Source: Ypsolopha sequella (Eukaryota > Arthropoda > Insecta > Lepidoptera > Ypsolophidae). From it: a DNA stretch of 64,000 nt. The notes under the pieces are model-generated. The model had not been told where the DNA came from. It saw nothing but the letters and a program-made list of their open reading frames with translations, and searched no databases. The stretch's first letter is position 1. Each line of letters opens with the position of its first letter. The DNA is taken from assembly GCA_934047225.1 (NCBI GenBank), contig OW203992.1:7925501-7989500 (forward strand), given 5' to 3'. The position numbers and the translations under genes are program-made. Shown here in pieces: positions 29,027 to 43,304 of the stretch.

Positions 29027-29988
29027 ATATTGAAACTGTTACTATTAAATTAGTCAAATATTTGATATGATTTTAAAAAATCAAGATTTAGTGTTCCTTC
29101 TATGAACTACTGATCTTAAATACCATTTATTACCAACTTTATGACACGGTAATTAAATTTTACTTTTATATAGTCGCTTTAATGACAATAATTTAAAATA
29201 GGCTTTTTCTGATAGTGAAGTTTATTTAACTATAATTTCCTAATGAATAGTCCCCCACGACACTCAGTGGCAGATCCCGCAACCGCCACCATCAGAGGAG
29301 GGCTGGACCACGGCTCGGTATTGTCCCTACGGAACCCTATAAACTTGAACCATTTTATCGACTTTTCCTTGTATCTAAGCAATTATTTGTCATATAATAA
29401 ATATCAAAAAGCTGGGTGATGTAACAGAATTCCGTATTATTAGTCCGACAACCATAAGACGAGATTACTTTGCACTAGTTAATAACTCGGATTGCTAAAA
29501 TAAAATATTAATAAGTATTTTAAAACCATGAAAAAAAAACATTCTATACTTTTTGTACACATTAGAGAGCCAAACGGGTCTATTCCTATTCGACCCTCCA
29601 CAACTAAATTGAAATCGTATAGCTCACACACATACATTCCGATCAAAGGCGAGCTGTCGTAAACAAGCGAAGATTTATTTAAATTTGGAATGAGAGGGCA
29701 CCAGCCAACCAGCAGCCCTCAACCGCACGGGGCGCCAAAATGGCGCTGAAGCAACTTTGCTAATGGACTTTGCGGAAATAATTAACGGTATTGCTAACCT
29801 CTAATAAAATTGAGAGAATTGACATGTGCTATAAAACTGTCATTAAGTGTTTAAAGTAAATAAGGGTTATTTATATTTGTAACAGAGAAAACAAATGAAG
29901 GATCTGCCTTATAATATTATAAATTGCGGATAAAATAATTTGTATAATATTTTCGATTTTGCTTCATTCGGTGTCGCTTTCCTACAAA
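29027..29988. other. non-coding stretch, largely unique
   Basis: No gene supported. 29600-29790 is a more GC-rich, apparently unique stretch (GGGGCGCCAAAATGGCGC near 29727 is a perfect short palindrome core). 29256-29340 has a short CCACCATCAGAGGAGGG block with a GACGG-type tail remnant. Confidence 0.4.
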
Positions 29989-30616
29989 AAACCGGCTAGT
30001 TGCGAGTCGGGCATCGCTCTTTTAGGGTTCGGTACCAATTATTTCAAACTAGATATTTATTTAATTTTAGGTAATGCTCTAATTTTTTCAGACATAAAAA
30101 CTGCAAAATTAAATTGGTAGAGTATTCAGGGACGTAACCCTAAAACTACATTATAAATCCGCGTTTTTAGTGTTTGTTGTTAAAGTACAACATATGGTAC
30201 ATAATATGCAGACATTTCAATTTCTCAACTGCTTTGGCCTTTACGATGGACCCGTTACAAAAATGGTCTAAAAATGGCAAATTTGATAGCGCCCTATTTT
30301 TACATTTTTTAAGATGAAAAAAATATGTATATATCTATACTCTACTTAATGAGTTCTAGATAACACCCCAAATGCTGGGGACAGAAAAAAAATTTTTCGT
30401 CTCCATTTTCCCTCTGAAAAATAATTTAATTACATTTTAAATTCAAAATGCGGTTTTGGGTCAACATTTTACACAACATATAAAAATTTCAGGTTTCTAT
30501 CTCATTCCGTCTAAGAGCTAGAGACCCTTGGCATACGGAGAGACAGACAGACGGACAGCGGAGTGACATTAATAAATAGGGCTCCGATTTGCCCTTCGGG
30601 TACGAAACCCTAAAAA
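29989..30616 (+). repeat. GGGTTCCGTAC-type repeat, long form, complete
   Basis: Head AAAACCGGCTAGTTGCGAG and GGGTTCGGTACC, tail CAGACGGACAGCGGAGTG and GGGTACGAAACCCTAAAAA. About 630 bp. It gives the reference order for the two halves at 5588-5958 and 23566-23836. Confidence 0.7.
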
Positions 30617-30751
30617 GGGGAGGACAAGCAGAAAGTGATACTATCATGTAGTGATATGATATTATAACTGTTTTGAAAGAATTTTCTATAAGAAAACGGC
30701 TGCCTGTAAGAAATGTAAGATATTGTATTTGAAAGAAATGTCTGTCTCAAA

Positions 30752-31018
30752 GTTAAGAACAAATATGGACGTAACGACATAAATCCTCAAAGGGGGATGC
30801 CAGAGATTTTCCCAAGTATGGACTTTGGATTGCAAGTCATAGTCCACACTCACACAATCAAGTTTCACCGATGATTGTCTCATAGTTAAGAACAAATATG
30901 AACGTCACGACATAAATCCCCAAAGGGGGGGTGCCAGAGATTTTCCCAAGTATTGGACTTTGAATTGCAAGTCACAGTCCACACTCATATAATCCAGTTC
31001 CACCGATGATTATTACGT
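30752..31018 (+). repeat. two tandem 133 bp units
   Basis: Units start at GTTAAGAACAAATATG (30752 and 30885) and each contain GACATAAATCC, GCCAGAGATTTTCCCAAGTA, AGTCCACACTCA and CACCGATGATT. They differ at scattered positions. A third, diverged segment lies at 49493-49575 (GGCAGAGGTGTTTCCGAGTG ... CACCGACGATTATTACGTC). Confidence 0.7.
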
Positions 31019-32109
31019 CCCAGCGAGCCCTATCGCCGTAATCTGCGTCTTTTTGAGACAAAGTTATATTTTTAAGGCCAGTATTTAAACGAGCGAATAT
31101 AAATTCAAATTTAGATGTCAAAATACTGAATATAGCGTACTAAAATACTTAGTGGGCGAAAGACTGTGGGCGAATAAAAATGTTGAAAACGGCGACTTGA
31201 AAGTACAAATTTGAGTTGAGTCGAATAATTCTCAGGCGAATAATTTTATATTTTAGTGACAATTTTAACTTTAAGTAATAAAACTAGGGACGTCGCCTCG
31301 CTCCGCTCCGCTTCGCTCGGCTCCTTTTTTATCTTACATGTAAACCTAACACGCTCCTCCTCGCTTCGTTCGTCATCGCATCTATTTTTTGACTTTTGGT
31401 GAAATATTTTCGATTTCATACTTTAAATTTACCCACTCAGTATTTTTAGTCACACGATTTGGTATTTATTCTGGACCCGTGAAGTCGCTAAATATATTTT
31501 TATTCGCCTGATTTATAATTTCCCTATTATTAACTAATAAGGAAACGCTTAAAATCAGCGCTGTGTGGTTTATATGTATTTGTATATGCAATACCTTCCA
31601 AATAGTTCCGAAGCATGCAGACCACAGACAAATGTGACAATGGAGGCGGTCAAAGCTAATAAAACGTATAAATAATTGTAATGTACGAAGATGTGAACAT
31701 CCATGAGAAAACATATCGTAGAAAGATCACTTCCTTAGTTCCAAAAAGCATGGCCCGCGCCGCGCCCGCCGCGGCCGCACCGTGCCGAGATCACTCGACA
31801 TAAATCGCAAACAATAGCATGTCGACATAAGCCGGTCGGTATGCTTCCACGAAGCGCAGTTTAGCAAGCCGGCCCGGCCCATTCCGCGTCTCGCTGATTT
31901 CCTAAACTCACCGTAACATTTGTCCTATCACATAACGCTTAGGACCTTCAGCTTAGTAGACTAAGGTTTGTGGTTTTGATGTTACGGGATAGTATGTGAA
32001 ATATGAAACGAAACATGAAATCCCATTTTATATTGCTCTAATGAAGCAAAGAATAACTTTCAGACTATACCCACGACACATATTAAGGAGACTAATTAAC
32101 GATTTATAT
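31019..32109. other. non-coding; GC island at 31745-31890
   Basis: 31745-31890 is strikingly GC-rich for this window (GCCGCGCCCGCCGCGGCCGC core) and appears unique. It could be a promoter or CpG-island-like control region of a gene outside the window (inference). 31060-31500 looks like a decayed foldback repeat with CGCTCCGCTCCGCTTCGCTC near 31270. Confidence 0.35.
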
Positions 32110-32508
32110 AGGTCTTTACATATGAAATTGCCGAAATTTTCTTACAGATTCATGAGTTCATAATTCCTGTAAATAGCTATTTCAATTATCAGTTTTTTGT
32201 TTGAAAGTTGATTTCAAGGTTTTACATTTACGTATTAAATTTTGTTTTTATTTTCAGTTTGATTATAAAAATTTAATCTTCAAAAACAGTTCGTCTTAAA
32301 TGCCATTCAGTTCCATGATAAGATTCGTAATAATTTTTTACAGCTGACACTTTTCAAAAATTAAAATAATTAGCTTAATGTTGTCTCATTCATACACAAA
32401 AGTAGTTACATAATTTGTATGTGTCATTAAAAAAAATGTAAAAATGTTAGTACTGAAAATTGAGTTTTCTTCAAATTCTCTATAGAAAACAGCAATTTCA
32501 TATGACCC
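32110..32508. mobile_element. MITE family E, copy 1
   Basis: Left end AGGTCTTTACATATGAAATT with GCCGAAATTTTC. The right end is complementary (GCAATTTCATATGACC), with about 20 bp matching. The interior (TACAGATTCATGAGTTCATA ... ACAGCTGACACTTTTCAAAA ... GTACTGAAAATTGAG) is shared with copies at 36224-36672 and, inverted and interrupted, 50204-51398. Confidence 0.7.
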
Positions 32509-32654
32509 TAATATTTTCGATTGTTGGCAATTTGTGAAACTTGAAAACAATTTTGAAATAACGAACACTCTTGTACTATGACAGAAATAAATTTCTATGT
32601 TTGAACACTTGGCGATTTATCCATCGCAAGGAGATATAAATTAACATTATATCA

Positions 32655-32760
32655 TTGCAGTATAGAAACGCAGAAATAAAAGTAAATCTGGATGTGAGGA
32701 GCTCTGAACTGGGAATCGAACCCGGGAACTCTTGTACTGGTTTCACAATAAGTATATTAC
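32655..32760 (-). mobile_element. tRNA-derived SINE fragment
   Basis: On the minus strand AGTTCCCGGGTTCGATTCCC is a good Pol III B-box with its stem, followed by AGTTCAGAGCTCC. No matching A-box or cloverleaf is visible, so this is a SINE head fragment rather than a tRNA gene. The 143-residue frame crossing it is not supported as a gene. Confidence 0.45.
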
Positions 32761-35700
32761 ACTATTTTGACCCATACACCTTACCGGTTTCAAAATTTCC
32801 TTCCTTTTCAAGTGGCAAAAAAGAGTTTGGAAAAAATGAGGGCGCTATACTACACCTGTGGTCGCACTTTACACCACGATCACAACTGTATACTATGACC
32901 AAAATATTTAGTTGCATCTGTCACCGCGTCAAACTCTTTTTTGCCAAGCTATATTATTATGTACCTAAATACATATGGTTTAAGACGTTTATTTCTCATA
33001 AAGAACAAATACAATGTTCACTTATAATGAGAAGCTTATTTAATTATGTATATATAGCTAATCCATTGATACCTACATTTTATTAAAATATTTCATTGTG
33101 TTGGTAAACAGATTGCTTACAAACTAAGTTTTAAGTATTTCATCCACTTAAAGTGACATGTTTTAGTACATAAAAACACAAATTACGCGCTGTAAACAAA
33201 GCGACAAGAGCTGTATTTTTTAATAATTCGAATTTCAATTCGCATATGAATCCGCATGATTCGTATACGAAAACTTGACATCAGTATTTTTGAAAATTCT
33301 CTCCGTGAATTCTACAACGAGTTGTCTGACCCACTCTTTACTAGTAGAAACTATGCAAGAATAACAAGAAAATGTCGATGTCGATATGTCGATGCATCGA
33401 TGAGACTGACAAGACATTATAACTTTTTAATTTACGTTCCGTTTACCTCCATTCATTACAGGTTTTTAAAATCAACGAAATACTGCTTTCCGGTTTTAAT
33501 TTTTTCTGCGTGAAACGAAAACCGTTTACATTCATTTCTACTGATTCAAAAATACGTAAAATCGTGACCAATCGAAATTAATTTCGCACGTGATTTTTTT
33601 TCGTGCATTAATATATGATAAAAATACAGCTCCTGGTTTGTTTGTATTTATTATTGCAAATTAATAAAATATGATAAACCAAACAAAATGATTTAGTACG
33701 CTAACCAAAGTAACCAAATCATAGAGACATGATGATAGTGTTGCAGTAAGAATAAGTGACAAAGTTCTCAACTTGTCCATTTGTCAGAACAATACTCAAG
33801 AAAAAGATGTAACGGGCTAACTTTAATTCGAAACGAGCAAGCTAATAGAATTGAATAACTAAGTAAGTATTTAAGAAACTAAAATGCGAACAAGACGGGC
33901 TAATAAAACTGACTGAGCGAGCGCACTCGAAAAACATTTTCTTTCGTTTCCTTTCATAGGAACCGAGGGATGGGACGGCTCGACTGGCCTCGTACGGGCC
34001 TCGCATTTAAAAGCGATATAAAAAACTTGGGCTTTATTTCCCAGGATGACCTAAGTGGCCGGCCGGACGGTACAAAAGCCCTCGAGAACTTACCTGTATT
34101 TTTCCACTTATTTATCCAACGTTTTTTACATTCGCACTGTTTGTTGGATCTGCCTGCTTTGTCTGTTCGGGAAGATCTTGTTTTTTAACGAGTACTTAGG
34201 GCCTAATTAAAAGGAAGGCCCCTACCGTCGGTCGAGGCCTTTTGATGCCCACTGTTATTACTTCTCGTGTATAAATTTAATTTGGTCGGATGGAGATTCG
34301 AGTGGATTGTTCCAGTTTTTTTTTCGGGTGCTTTATTGAACCTGTGGAGATTTTTGAGTGATGTGTTTCTGAGATGCTAGAGTTTTGTTGGCGATATAGG
34401 TAGAGTGGATGTACTTTAATAAAGGTGTGCAGTAGACTACAATGTACTAGATGATGCGGAACGTTGGCAAGGTTATAGGTGCGTGTGCGCACATAGTCAC
34501 GCTTTGTTAAAGTTCGAAGGCTCACAGCCGCATTACGAGCGGACCCTTCACATTTAGGCTCTAAACGTCATAACTGAAATGAAAAATTGCGCAATTTTTA
34601 CGGTTTTATGACGTCACTAAAACATAGCGTCGCTATAGGTTATTTAAAATACAGTCAATAAAGTATCGAACGACGAGCCAGTAATGAGGAAAAGATCATT
34701 GAGTACCGCATTAACAGCTTGAAGCTCGCATCGACAATAAATGTCAGCGGAAGAATGACGCGCTGCGCCCGCGCCGCGCTCCTGCGCGGCCATTTCAACC
34801 TCACCTCCTGTATGACAGATAGCGCAATAAAACATATTTATTTTAAATCAGGAACGAACCTGGAATGACTACGTATAATGAGAGAACACGTGTCGCTCAG
34901 GATCATTATTGCAACGCGCCTGCGCGAGTGACTCCGCCGTCGCTTTTGATTTACTACCAGACTTTTGAGCATACTAAATCATTTTTGTATAGAACTTGAG
35001 AAACTATTAGCTATTATTATTGGCGAACTACGAAAGCTCTTTGTGTGGCTCGGAGATGGTCATATTATAGACGATACTTTTTTATTGGGGGACTTTTCGC
35101 GTTTTGTGATTTGCGTGGTAAAAAGATTAACATTAGGTCCCGAGTTGTAATTTATGGAGATGAAAAAGTGGAAATAATCGTTTTGTATGTTTGATATATT
35201 TTTTGATAGCCATGGCCAATATACGTTCTCGATGGAATTTCTTGAATAATTTTTCTATATCCTTATTTCTTTTTTGTGAGAATAGTATCTTACTTTGAAA
35301 CGATTTACGATCAAACTTTTCATAATTTATGCGCGAAAGATATCAAAAAGTGACATTTTTTTTCGGATTTTTTTTTTCTTGTATTATTTTGTTATCGATG
35401 TAAAAATGTTATTCGCAAGGTCATTTTGATTACTAAAGTCAAATTATACTCGAAACTTAGTAGGTGATACGGACCAAGTTCAGAGTTCAAAATTTGTGTG
35501 AACCCAGAGTTAATTAGGTACAGGAAACCAAAATTTTCTTATGCGAATTTTCAAAAAGTATCATAGAATCTTTGTACTAATAATTTGCCAGATATTCAGT
35601 ATGATTTTGTTTTCCAATCAACCGCACTTTACAGACCTGAAATTTTCCGAATTTGCGTTTTTCTATTTCTGTATTCATTCCCATTTCGATTAACACGTTC

Positions 35701-36223
35701 TCTGTTGAACACATTCCTCATGCATTAAAGGAATGCATAAAGCAATCCTGTGTGTGTTTTTTTTGCATTTTATAATTTACGATCGGCCATTAATAAATGG
35801 AAGGTCAGAGTTGGAGACAGGAAGGATCGAGAGTGTTAACCTTCGAATATAAATTGAACTGTATTCGTTTGTTATAGGATTGCATAATTTAGGATTTTAT
35901 ATGTACTGGTAAAGTTGCGCTAATCAACTTTTAGACCTCATTTCTATTGCACTAAGCTTGTAAAGTAAGTCAACGGAACATCCCTACTAATAATTAGAAA
36001 AATAGTATCTGTCCGTTGAATATTTTTGTAGTTTTATATTACTATTGTACTGAGGCAAAATTTTTAGAATGTTTGTTTGTCTGTCTGTTCCGTTTTTACT
36101 CGTCAACGGGTTTAGATGGAATTTTCTTTATCATCATCCCAGTGACCCTGGTCAACTTGATAAAATAACCGGCAAGCCGAAAACTGTCGATAATCGTTTT
36201 TAACTTACGTGCACATAAAATAA
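32761..36223. other. non-coding stretch, mostly unique AT-rich DNA
   Basis: No gene supported. An orphan ACTACACCTGTGG end lies near 32851. 33880-34200 and 34720-34800 are GC-richer and look unique. 35983-36190 is the head of a common lepidopteran repeat (CTACTAATAATTAGAAAAAT ... TTTGTCTGTCTGTTCCG ... GTGACCCTGGTCAAC), whose tail type appears at 38690-38822. Confidence 0.4.
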
Positions 36224-36672
36224 TAGGTTTAAACATATGAAATTGCCTAAATTTTCTCACAGATTCATGAGTTCATAATTCCTGTAATTCAATAGCTATT
36301 TAAATTATTTGTTTTTTGTTTGAAAGTTGATTTTAAGGTTTTACATCTACGTATTAAATTTTGTTTTTAATTTCAGTTTGATTATAAAAATTAAATCTTC
36401 AAAAACAGTTTGTCCTAAATGCTATCCATTTTCATGATAAATTCGTAATTACGTAAATCGTAAATTTTTTACAGCTGACACTTTTCAAAAATTTTATTTA
36501 TGTTGCTGCTAGCTTAATGTTGTCTCATTCACACACATAAGAAATTACATAAATTGTATGTGTAATTCCGAAAAAAAATGCAAAAATTAACATTTTAACA
36601 TAATACTAACGTACTGAAAATTGAGTTTCCTTCAAATTCTATATAGAAAACGGCAATTTCATATGTAAAGAC
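36224..36672. mobile_element. MITE family E, copy 2
   Basis: AGGTTTAAACATATGAAATT at the left and CGGCAATTTCATATGTAAAG at the right, with the same interior order as copy 1. Slightly longer by small insertions. No coding capacity. Confidence 0.7.
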
Positions 36673-39600
36673 TAAATATACATTGATTTAAAGGCATTTC
36701 ACGCGAGCGAACCCGTAGGCAAAACCTGCAATCCCAAAACAAATATTACAAGGATACCAAATCCTACCAAATCTCATCAAAACCAAGGATCATGAGCCAC
36801 TGGAATTTTAAGCACAATAGACACGACATTAGATGGAATGAGATAACCTCAAACGGAGTCAAACAGTCTACCGTTTCCAAGCTTGGAAATGAAGATGGGA
36901 GGTCCTCCAGCGGTCTTTTGGGTTGTAAAACAATTTTAAATGGTTTGGGATTGAATGATTGATGGATGAATGAATGGGATCCCTGATCTTGTCAAGTGGG
37001 TTGTGTTATCATAATTGTAAGGGAAGATATTGGAATTGAGATCTTTAGGCCATTGAGACCAACGCCCGTTTTTGACGGCGAAGAAATCTACGTAATAGCG
37101 TTGCAATTTTATTGCTTACGAGAATGTAAAGGAACTGTGAACATGCACCGAATTCTGAAAGCATAATCCGTCTGATCATATTGACCTGTTTATGAAGGAA
37201 ATATTTTTAGACACATTAGTATTTTAGTTTTAGCGTTTGTTTGTATTAATTTATCTTTTTTTCAAAGACCGTAAAAGCTGGCAAAGTGTGGAGGAGGCTT
37301 TCACTCGATTTTGGGTGCTCAAGACTGTATGTATACAGGTTGAAAATTAACCCTCTAGCTATATTGAAATATATGAATCATCAGATTCGTAAAAAAAATA
37401 TTTCCCGTAATAGTTTAGCTCTAACTACTTAGATATTCTTCCAAAGCTACATTTCAGCACCTTTCGTGATTTTAACCATAGATTTTCGGAATTCCGATAC
37501 AACCTTTATTCTCTATTTTTCAATAACGCTGATGCACGTCATATACAATTTTTAATAAAAATAACGAATTTCCCTATTTTATCCCCTAAGGGGTTGATTT
37601 TCAAAAAATCCTTTCTTAGAGGACGTTGACGTCACAAAAGGAACTTATTGTCCACATTTATGTTCCTAGGTCCAGCCGATTGGTCTAGGACAGAGATGGG
37701 GAAAAATTTTCCTTCGCGTGCCAATATTTACTAACGAAATATAGCGGGCCAAGTTGTTGCATTTTTGGCTATATTATTTACTGAAATAAAAATATTAGTA
37801 TGTATTTTCTGAAACACTAATTTATTGTGCAATATTACAAAATAACTATTGAAATAAGGAAGAAATTGCAAACTGCAATTAAATTAAACTTTCAAGTTAG
37901 CTGCGAAATTTCAAACAATACGAAAATTTTGTTTTTTGTTTGATGGTTGTGGGCCGGATTTCAACGCTTCACGGGCCGGAGATGGCCCACAGGCCGTAGT
38001 TTCCCCGCCCCTGGTTTATGTGTTAATAGATCGGTGGTTAAGGCTTGAATAAGCGTGGATTTGGTAAAATTGCGTATATTTAGCTCGATTTGTAGGCCAA
38101 ACTGGCTACTAGAAAATTCTGGGAAATATATATGTACTTAATCATGTTTTTCTGACGAATTAAGCCTTTATAGATTATCGAAATTTTATATCTTTACTCA
38201 AATAAATATATATCTGTAGGTACCTAATTTCATTCTGTACATTCAATTCGCTCGGACACGGAATATGCGTTTGAAATGAATCTTTCACACAATAAAATAT
38301 CTCATTATTATCCACAAAAAAGCCTTACTACTTTATTTCTGTATGTCCTAATGGAGCCACGATTTCAAAATAACTGAAGTTTTGCGTGCGCGGCATCTGA
38401 TTAGAGCAGGATAGAGAGTTAAAAAACAAACGCGTTAGAGCGGGACCGAATTTTAGCATACTGCAGCCCCTTAATAGAAGTGGCGTATGTTTAGGCATTT
38501 ATACTAAAGTAGGTAAAAAGTCATGTCCGAACAATGAAAATTTTTGCCAAATTTCAAGTGGAATGGGTTTGTGTTGGTATATTGTACTAAAGCCAAAACT
38601 CTTAGATTTTTTTTCTGACTGGTATGTATCGGTTGTATGATCCTATTTAAATCGGGAACCCTCTACAGATTTGGTTGCGGTTTTCTTTTTTATCACCGTA
38701 GTGACCCTGGTCAACATAATAACATACGCTATAAGGGGTGTTAGTAAAAAAACCGCCAAGCCGAAAACAGGGCAAAGCTTGAATAAACGCGGGTGGAGCC
38801 GCGGTCGAAAGGCTAGTCTTAAATTTTAGTAAATGTATTAAGTATGTGTACTAAGTGTGTATATAATGTACCTAATTATTTTGCATAAATAAGTTATTCA
38901 TGCATTCATGACTTACATATAAATAAGGTCTCTGTAAACACGCGTTTGTTCACCCCACTTCGGCGTGTGAATAACAACAAATGCTTCAACAATTCACAAA
39001 CAAACAAACAACATGTGGTTCTATTAATTAGTTAAACAAATAGGGACTTTTTGTTTTTGGACCGGTATTATAGTTGTTTTCAAATATAAAAAATTGCTTC
39101 GATATTTAGGAAACATTGAAATCACCACAAAGTCTACAGTATGTTTAAGTTATTTACATGAATAAGATTAATAACATCAAATAATCAAGACTTAACAAAT
39201 AGTAATCAGATTATGACAAGTGTTAAGTTAACCCACCCACGAACATTTAGGCCTTAATCTTTTGAAAACTGCTTCATCCTCACAAAAAATCAAATAACAA
39301 ATATTCCTAATAAAACCCGACCTTTTATTATACAATAATTTACAACAACGCGTCGGTGAATATAAAAATGAAATTAAAAACAAACCATTAAACGATTTTA
39401 TAAGAGAATCCCTAACAAGGACGCTTCCCTTTAACCGGATCGGGAGCACACCTGGGTACTCCAAATTCGTACCAAAAAGGTCACAAACGACATCCATCAC
39501 CACCACCAAAAAGTCATAGCTCCCAAAACCGCTAATCAAAAACGTAACCAAACTCCAAAGCACAAGGTTCGATTTCTAACTACAGAAAAATATATCGTCG

Positions 39601-42600
39601 AAGTTGGACATAAGTCCTATCGGAAACGAACAGAGTCGAGATGGTAGATTTTAAAAATGGAACGTTTGATTTGCATTTGAATAAGTGCCCCCGGTCCCAG
39701 GTGCGCCAGGTACAGTCGCTGAGAGAATCCTGAAGTTTTGGGACGTTTTTTACAGGAGCTGAGTAGCCGGGATGAATATGCATTGGCAGTTGTTATCGAC
39801 TGTGCTGTCCACGTACCTACGCGATTAGCATATGCGAAAATAATTACGATTTAGTCAGAGTACTCTACGTTTCAGAGGCTTTAGTCACGCAAATGCACGT
39901 GAGAATCGTACGAGTTAAGTTTCTACTCATAAAGTCAACGAACTTATCAATCGCGTCTAATTTCATACTTACTTAAATTGATAAATTGTTGGTGGTATAA
40001 AAAATAGTCCTGGATATTATTTTTCGTAACAGACCAAACTATGAGACATCTGTTGTCTGATATCTACTTATATTTTAAAAAGCACCATCTTGATAAAATT
40101 ACGAGTAATGAAAAAAGGGTAAAATTACCAACTTTTGTACTAAAATGGTGGCATGCCTAATTGCCTTAAGCCAAAAAATAATTCCCATAGTAATTTGTGA
40201 GTATATGTATTAAAATTTTGTATAGGCGGTGATATTTTTTCGTGTAATTTCAAGTAATTAAACAAAGTTGTTTAGTATGATCAGTTAAACTAGTGTTTAT
40301 AGTTTTGAAGCACGTCACAGGCGTACCTGGAATATCGTGAGTAGCGATTTATGTAGTAAATCTGTAAAAATCTCCGAGTAACCCGTTTTGTGGCCGACAG
40401 TATTTTCCGCTGGGAAGTGGCGCGAGCATGTGATTTTTAACTATATAACAATTATGTACATGTATGTACATGTTAGGGCGACATGCCGCACGTGCAAACC
40501 GAGGGGTTTACATGTTTACTACCCATTAGTACTCTTCAAGATGATGTCACTATCACTATGCCACTGAGTTTGGAAAAATATAAACTAATGTTTAGTTCTT
40601 ATAGAGACAGAGCTGGTTGCTGACGTAAAAAAAAAATGGTAACTTATTTGACCTCGTAGCGGTATTTTAGAGTCTATCACTATGTCTATCTAGTCTATCA
40701 GCTATGTAACTACATTTGTAAGTGAAGAAAATAAACAAATTTTCACTTTCATTTCATTTCATCAGCAGGGGCATCGTTACGGCCTTTATTAACGCCAAAT
40801 TAGCAGCTTGATGTGTGACGAAACGAATATCGACAGAACGACATCCGACAGCGCAAAATAGAAGAAAATAATACTTTTCACACGGACACGATTGTTTGAT
40901 TGAAAAATCCAATGTTATTTTTTTTTATCAAAATAGAAATAAATTAAATCAACCAAATAAATATATATATAAATTAAACAACCAAAACATAAATAAAATT
41001 TTATCAAATAAATAAAAATAAATTTAAATAAAATTTAATCAATAAATAAATTACATCAAGGAAGGAATTCAAGCCAAAAAACGCCATTCCATTAAAGCTT
41101 TTTTCCTATAGAAGTTTTATTGGTGTCACAAAAAAAATTGCGGGCTTTTTGGTACAACCATTAACGAGGAAAATAAGCTTTAGGTAATACACATTTGAAA
41201 GTACTAAGCGCCTTAAAGTTAAAAATCAATGTAATGTTTTTTGTTAAATTGTTAATTGTAATAATAATAAAATTGTAATGTTACATTCCTTACAAGCCAA
41301 TTATCCCATTGTGCAAATTATTTGTTTGTTAGAATCTAAAATGATTGTAACTTATTGTTGTTCCACTGTTTTTGCATGTTTGTATTAACAGATCAATAAA
41401 TATTATTATTAATAATTAACAATTAACTTTAAAAATATTTCTGTTTACTATGTACACTATTGACCAAAGTTATGTTTATGTATAAATAAAATGATTGAAA
41501 TGATTTTTCCTTTTATTGTTTATTTTCATGCAAGTTCTTAGACAGCCACGCCTTTACTGTAAATAATGAAAAAAAAAAAAACTTGTCAACTGTCAGATAC
41601 TTGTTCGTGGATAACGACGTACAAAAATCTTTCTCTTAAAACCACTCCAGATTTATGTAAATTGATACCCATGACGATGGTCGGGAAACACGAAAAACGA
41701 GTCTACTACATTTTTTTTTCTCAAGTGGGGCGTGTTTGAGGCAACGGCGCGGTCTTATTCAGCCTCTTTGTTTGTGTTCTTATTATTATCTCGAACAAAG
41801 GACGCGTAAACGGTAGCTGAGCGTTATCGGCGCTTCTGATCAACCTTTAGGCTGTATATATTTTTTAACTTATAGAGTTCCGTAATGACGAATTTTAAAA
41901 TAGAACCTAAGAGCATGTTAATAACCTTTAATATACTTTTCGTTATGATGTGCACTCAAATTAATTTAATTTTAGTTATTTAAGTTGGAAAAACGTTTTG
42001 ATATTTCTGTTTTATACCAAAATATATTCCCATTGCGTAAATTTATGGGGTGACAGGAGGTATTTTACACATTTTTTCAAATTGCTGCATTTACGCCTTT
42101 TTCAATCATTTCATGATAAAACAGTATTTTATTTTTCACAATTTTCAAGTCAGACGTCTATCTTTAGCAAGAGAGTCTAAGTACGGAACCGTCAGTGATC
42201 GAGTCATAGTTGCACTTAGCCGATTTTTTTAATAAGTAGTGCATTGTGAATGAAAACGGAGCTGCATTGTGCGGGTGCGATATGCGATACGAGACCGAGT
42301 TTCGATATTTTCTCGCGATTTCACTCGCAGAGGTTCGAGTGACGAGTTCCTGTCGAGATTTCTACAAAAAGATTGCTCATAATCGTCGTGGGAATCGAGA
42401 AATATGAGGGAGAGGTTTTATCGCAAATTTACTTTCAATATTTCTGGAATGATTCACCTAAAACCACGCATCATATTACCATAGGAGGCAAGTTCTGAAA
42501 CTACACTACCTACTTCCCAAGAATAACGAATCTATAGAGAGCGAACGTAACTTGTTACCCGCAGTCTGCGAGGCATGAACGTCGCTCAACCATTGACCTC

Positions 42601-43304
42601 GTTAGTGGAACAAAAAGCCAGAGAGCCGCATGTAAAACAAGCGCGCCACTTGACGTTCGCCTTTTCCTCTCAAAAATAACTCATCTGCGGCTGCTCTACG
42701 GCTTTTCACGAGGTGTCATTAATTCTACGCCTTTGTCGCTCGCTCGGCGCTGCGTTCGGTTTCAACTAGAGGGTTGGGGTGTGGTTGTAACTATGGTATA
42801 AAACCACTGAATAAGTAGTACCCGATGGATGGTCTCTTTTAATGTTAACATGAAGGGTATTTCTCGTTTTACGTATTTCTTCGCGGTTACCATATAAATT
42901 TTGCCTGCAGTTTAAGCTGTTTTAATACGATTTTAACTTTTATGTAAGCACTATGAAAGTGCTATACTTACACATTTTCCTATTTTGACGGTACTTGGTA
43001 CCATTTAGCTACCAAGCGTAGCAAATCTGGATGTAAATGCAAACAAGTATTGCAAGTACTGTTGTGGATTTACATGCCGTGCCCAGGTGCATATAAAATG
43101 TTGTCGAACTGCAACTAAGTAGACTGACATGACTCGTACACTATTACTAATAGACTATTCGACATACAAGACATATATTTGAAAGATTTTATTACCATGT
43201 GTATATCTTGAACATTATTGCCATGATTTTATTACCATGTGTATACCATGTGTGTATAGCAATGCGAGCACGTACACGTCGATTAGATAAATTTGACAGA
43301 TAAT
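36673..43304. other. long non-coding stretch with repeat debris
   Basis: No convincing gene. 37565-37690 and 38690-38822 are pieces of a lepidopteran repeat (CCTTTCTTAG..GACGT.GACGTCA; GCGGGTGGAGCCGCGGTCG). 39298-39511 has a plus-strand frame of about 70 codons ending in a Thr/Lys-rich tail that I do not recognise. 40850-40885 repeats 2465-2500. 40915-41060 is an AAATAAA-rich low-complexity tract. 41225-41420 resembles a LINE 3' tail with TAATAATAA. 42540-42790 is GC-richer and appears unique. Confidence 0.4.

Noticed and set aside
30752..31018. LTR pair
   Set aside because: The two 133 bp units are directly adjacent with no internal region or TG...CA ends.
32655..33086. 143-residue plus-strand frame
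   Set aside because: It runs through a reverse-oriented SINE head and an orphan MITE-like end; no domain is visible.
39228..39563. 111-residue minus-strand frame and a 70-codon plus-strand frame in the same place
   Set aside because: Neither has a recognisable motif or clear splice context; the plus-strand tail is only suggestive.
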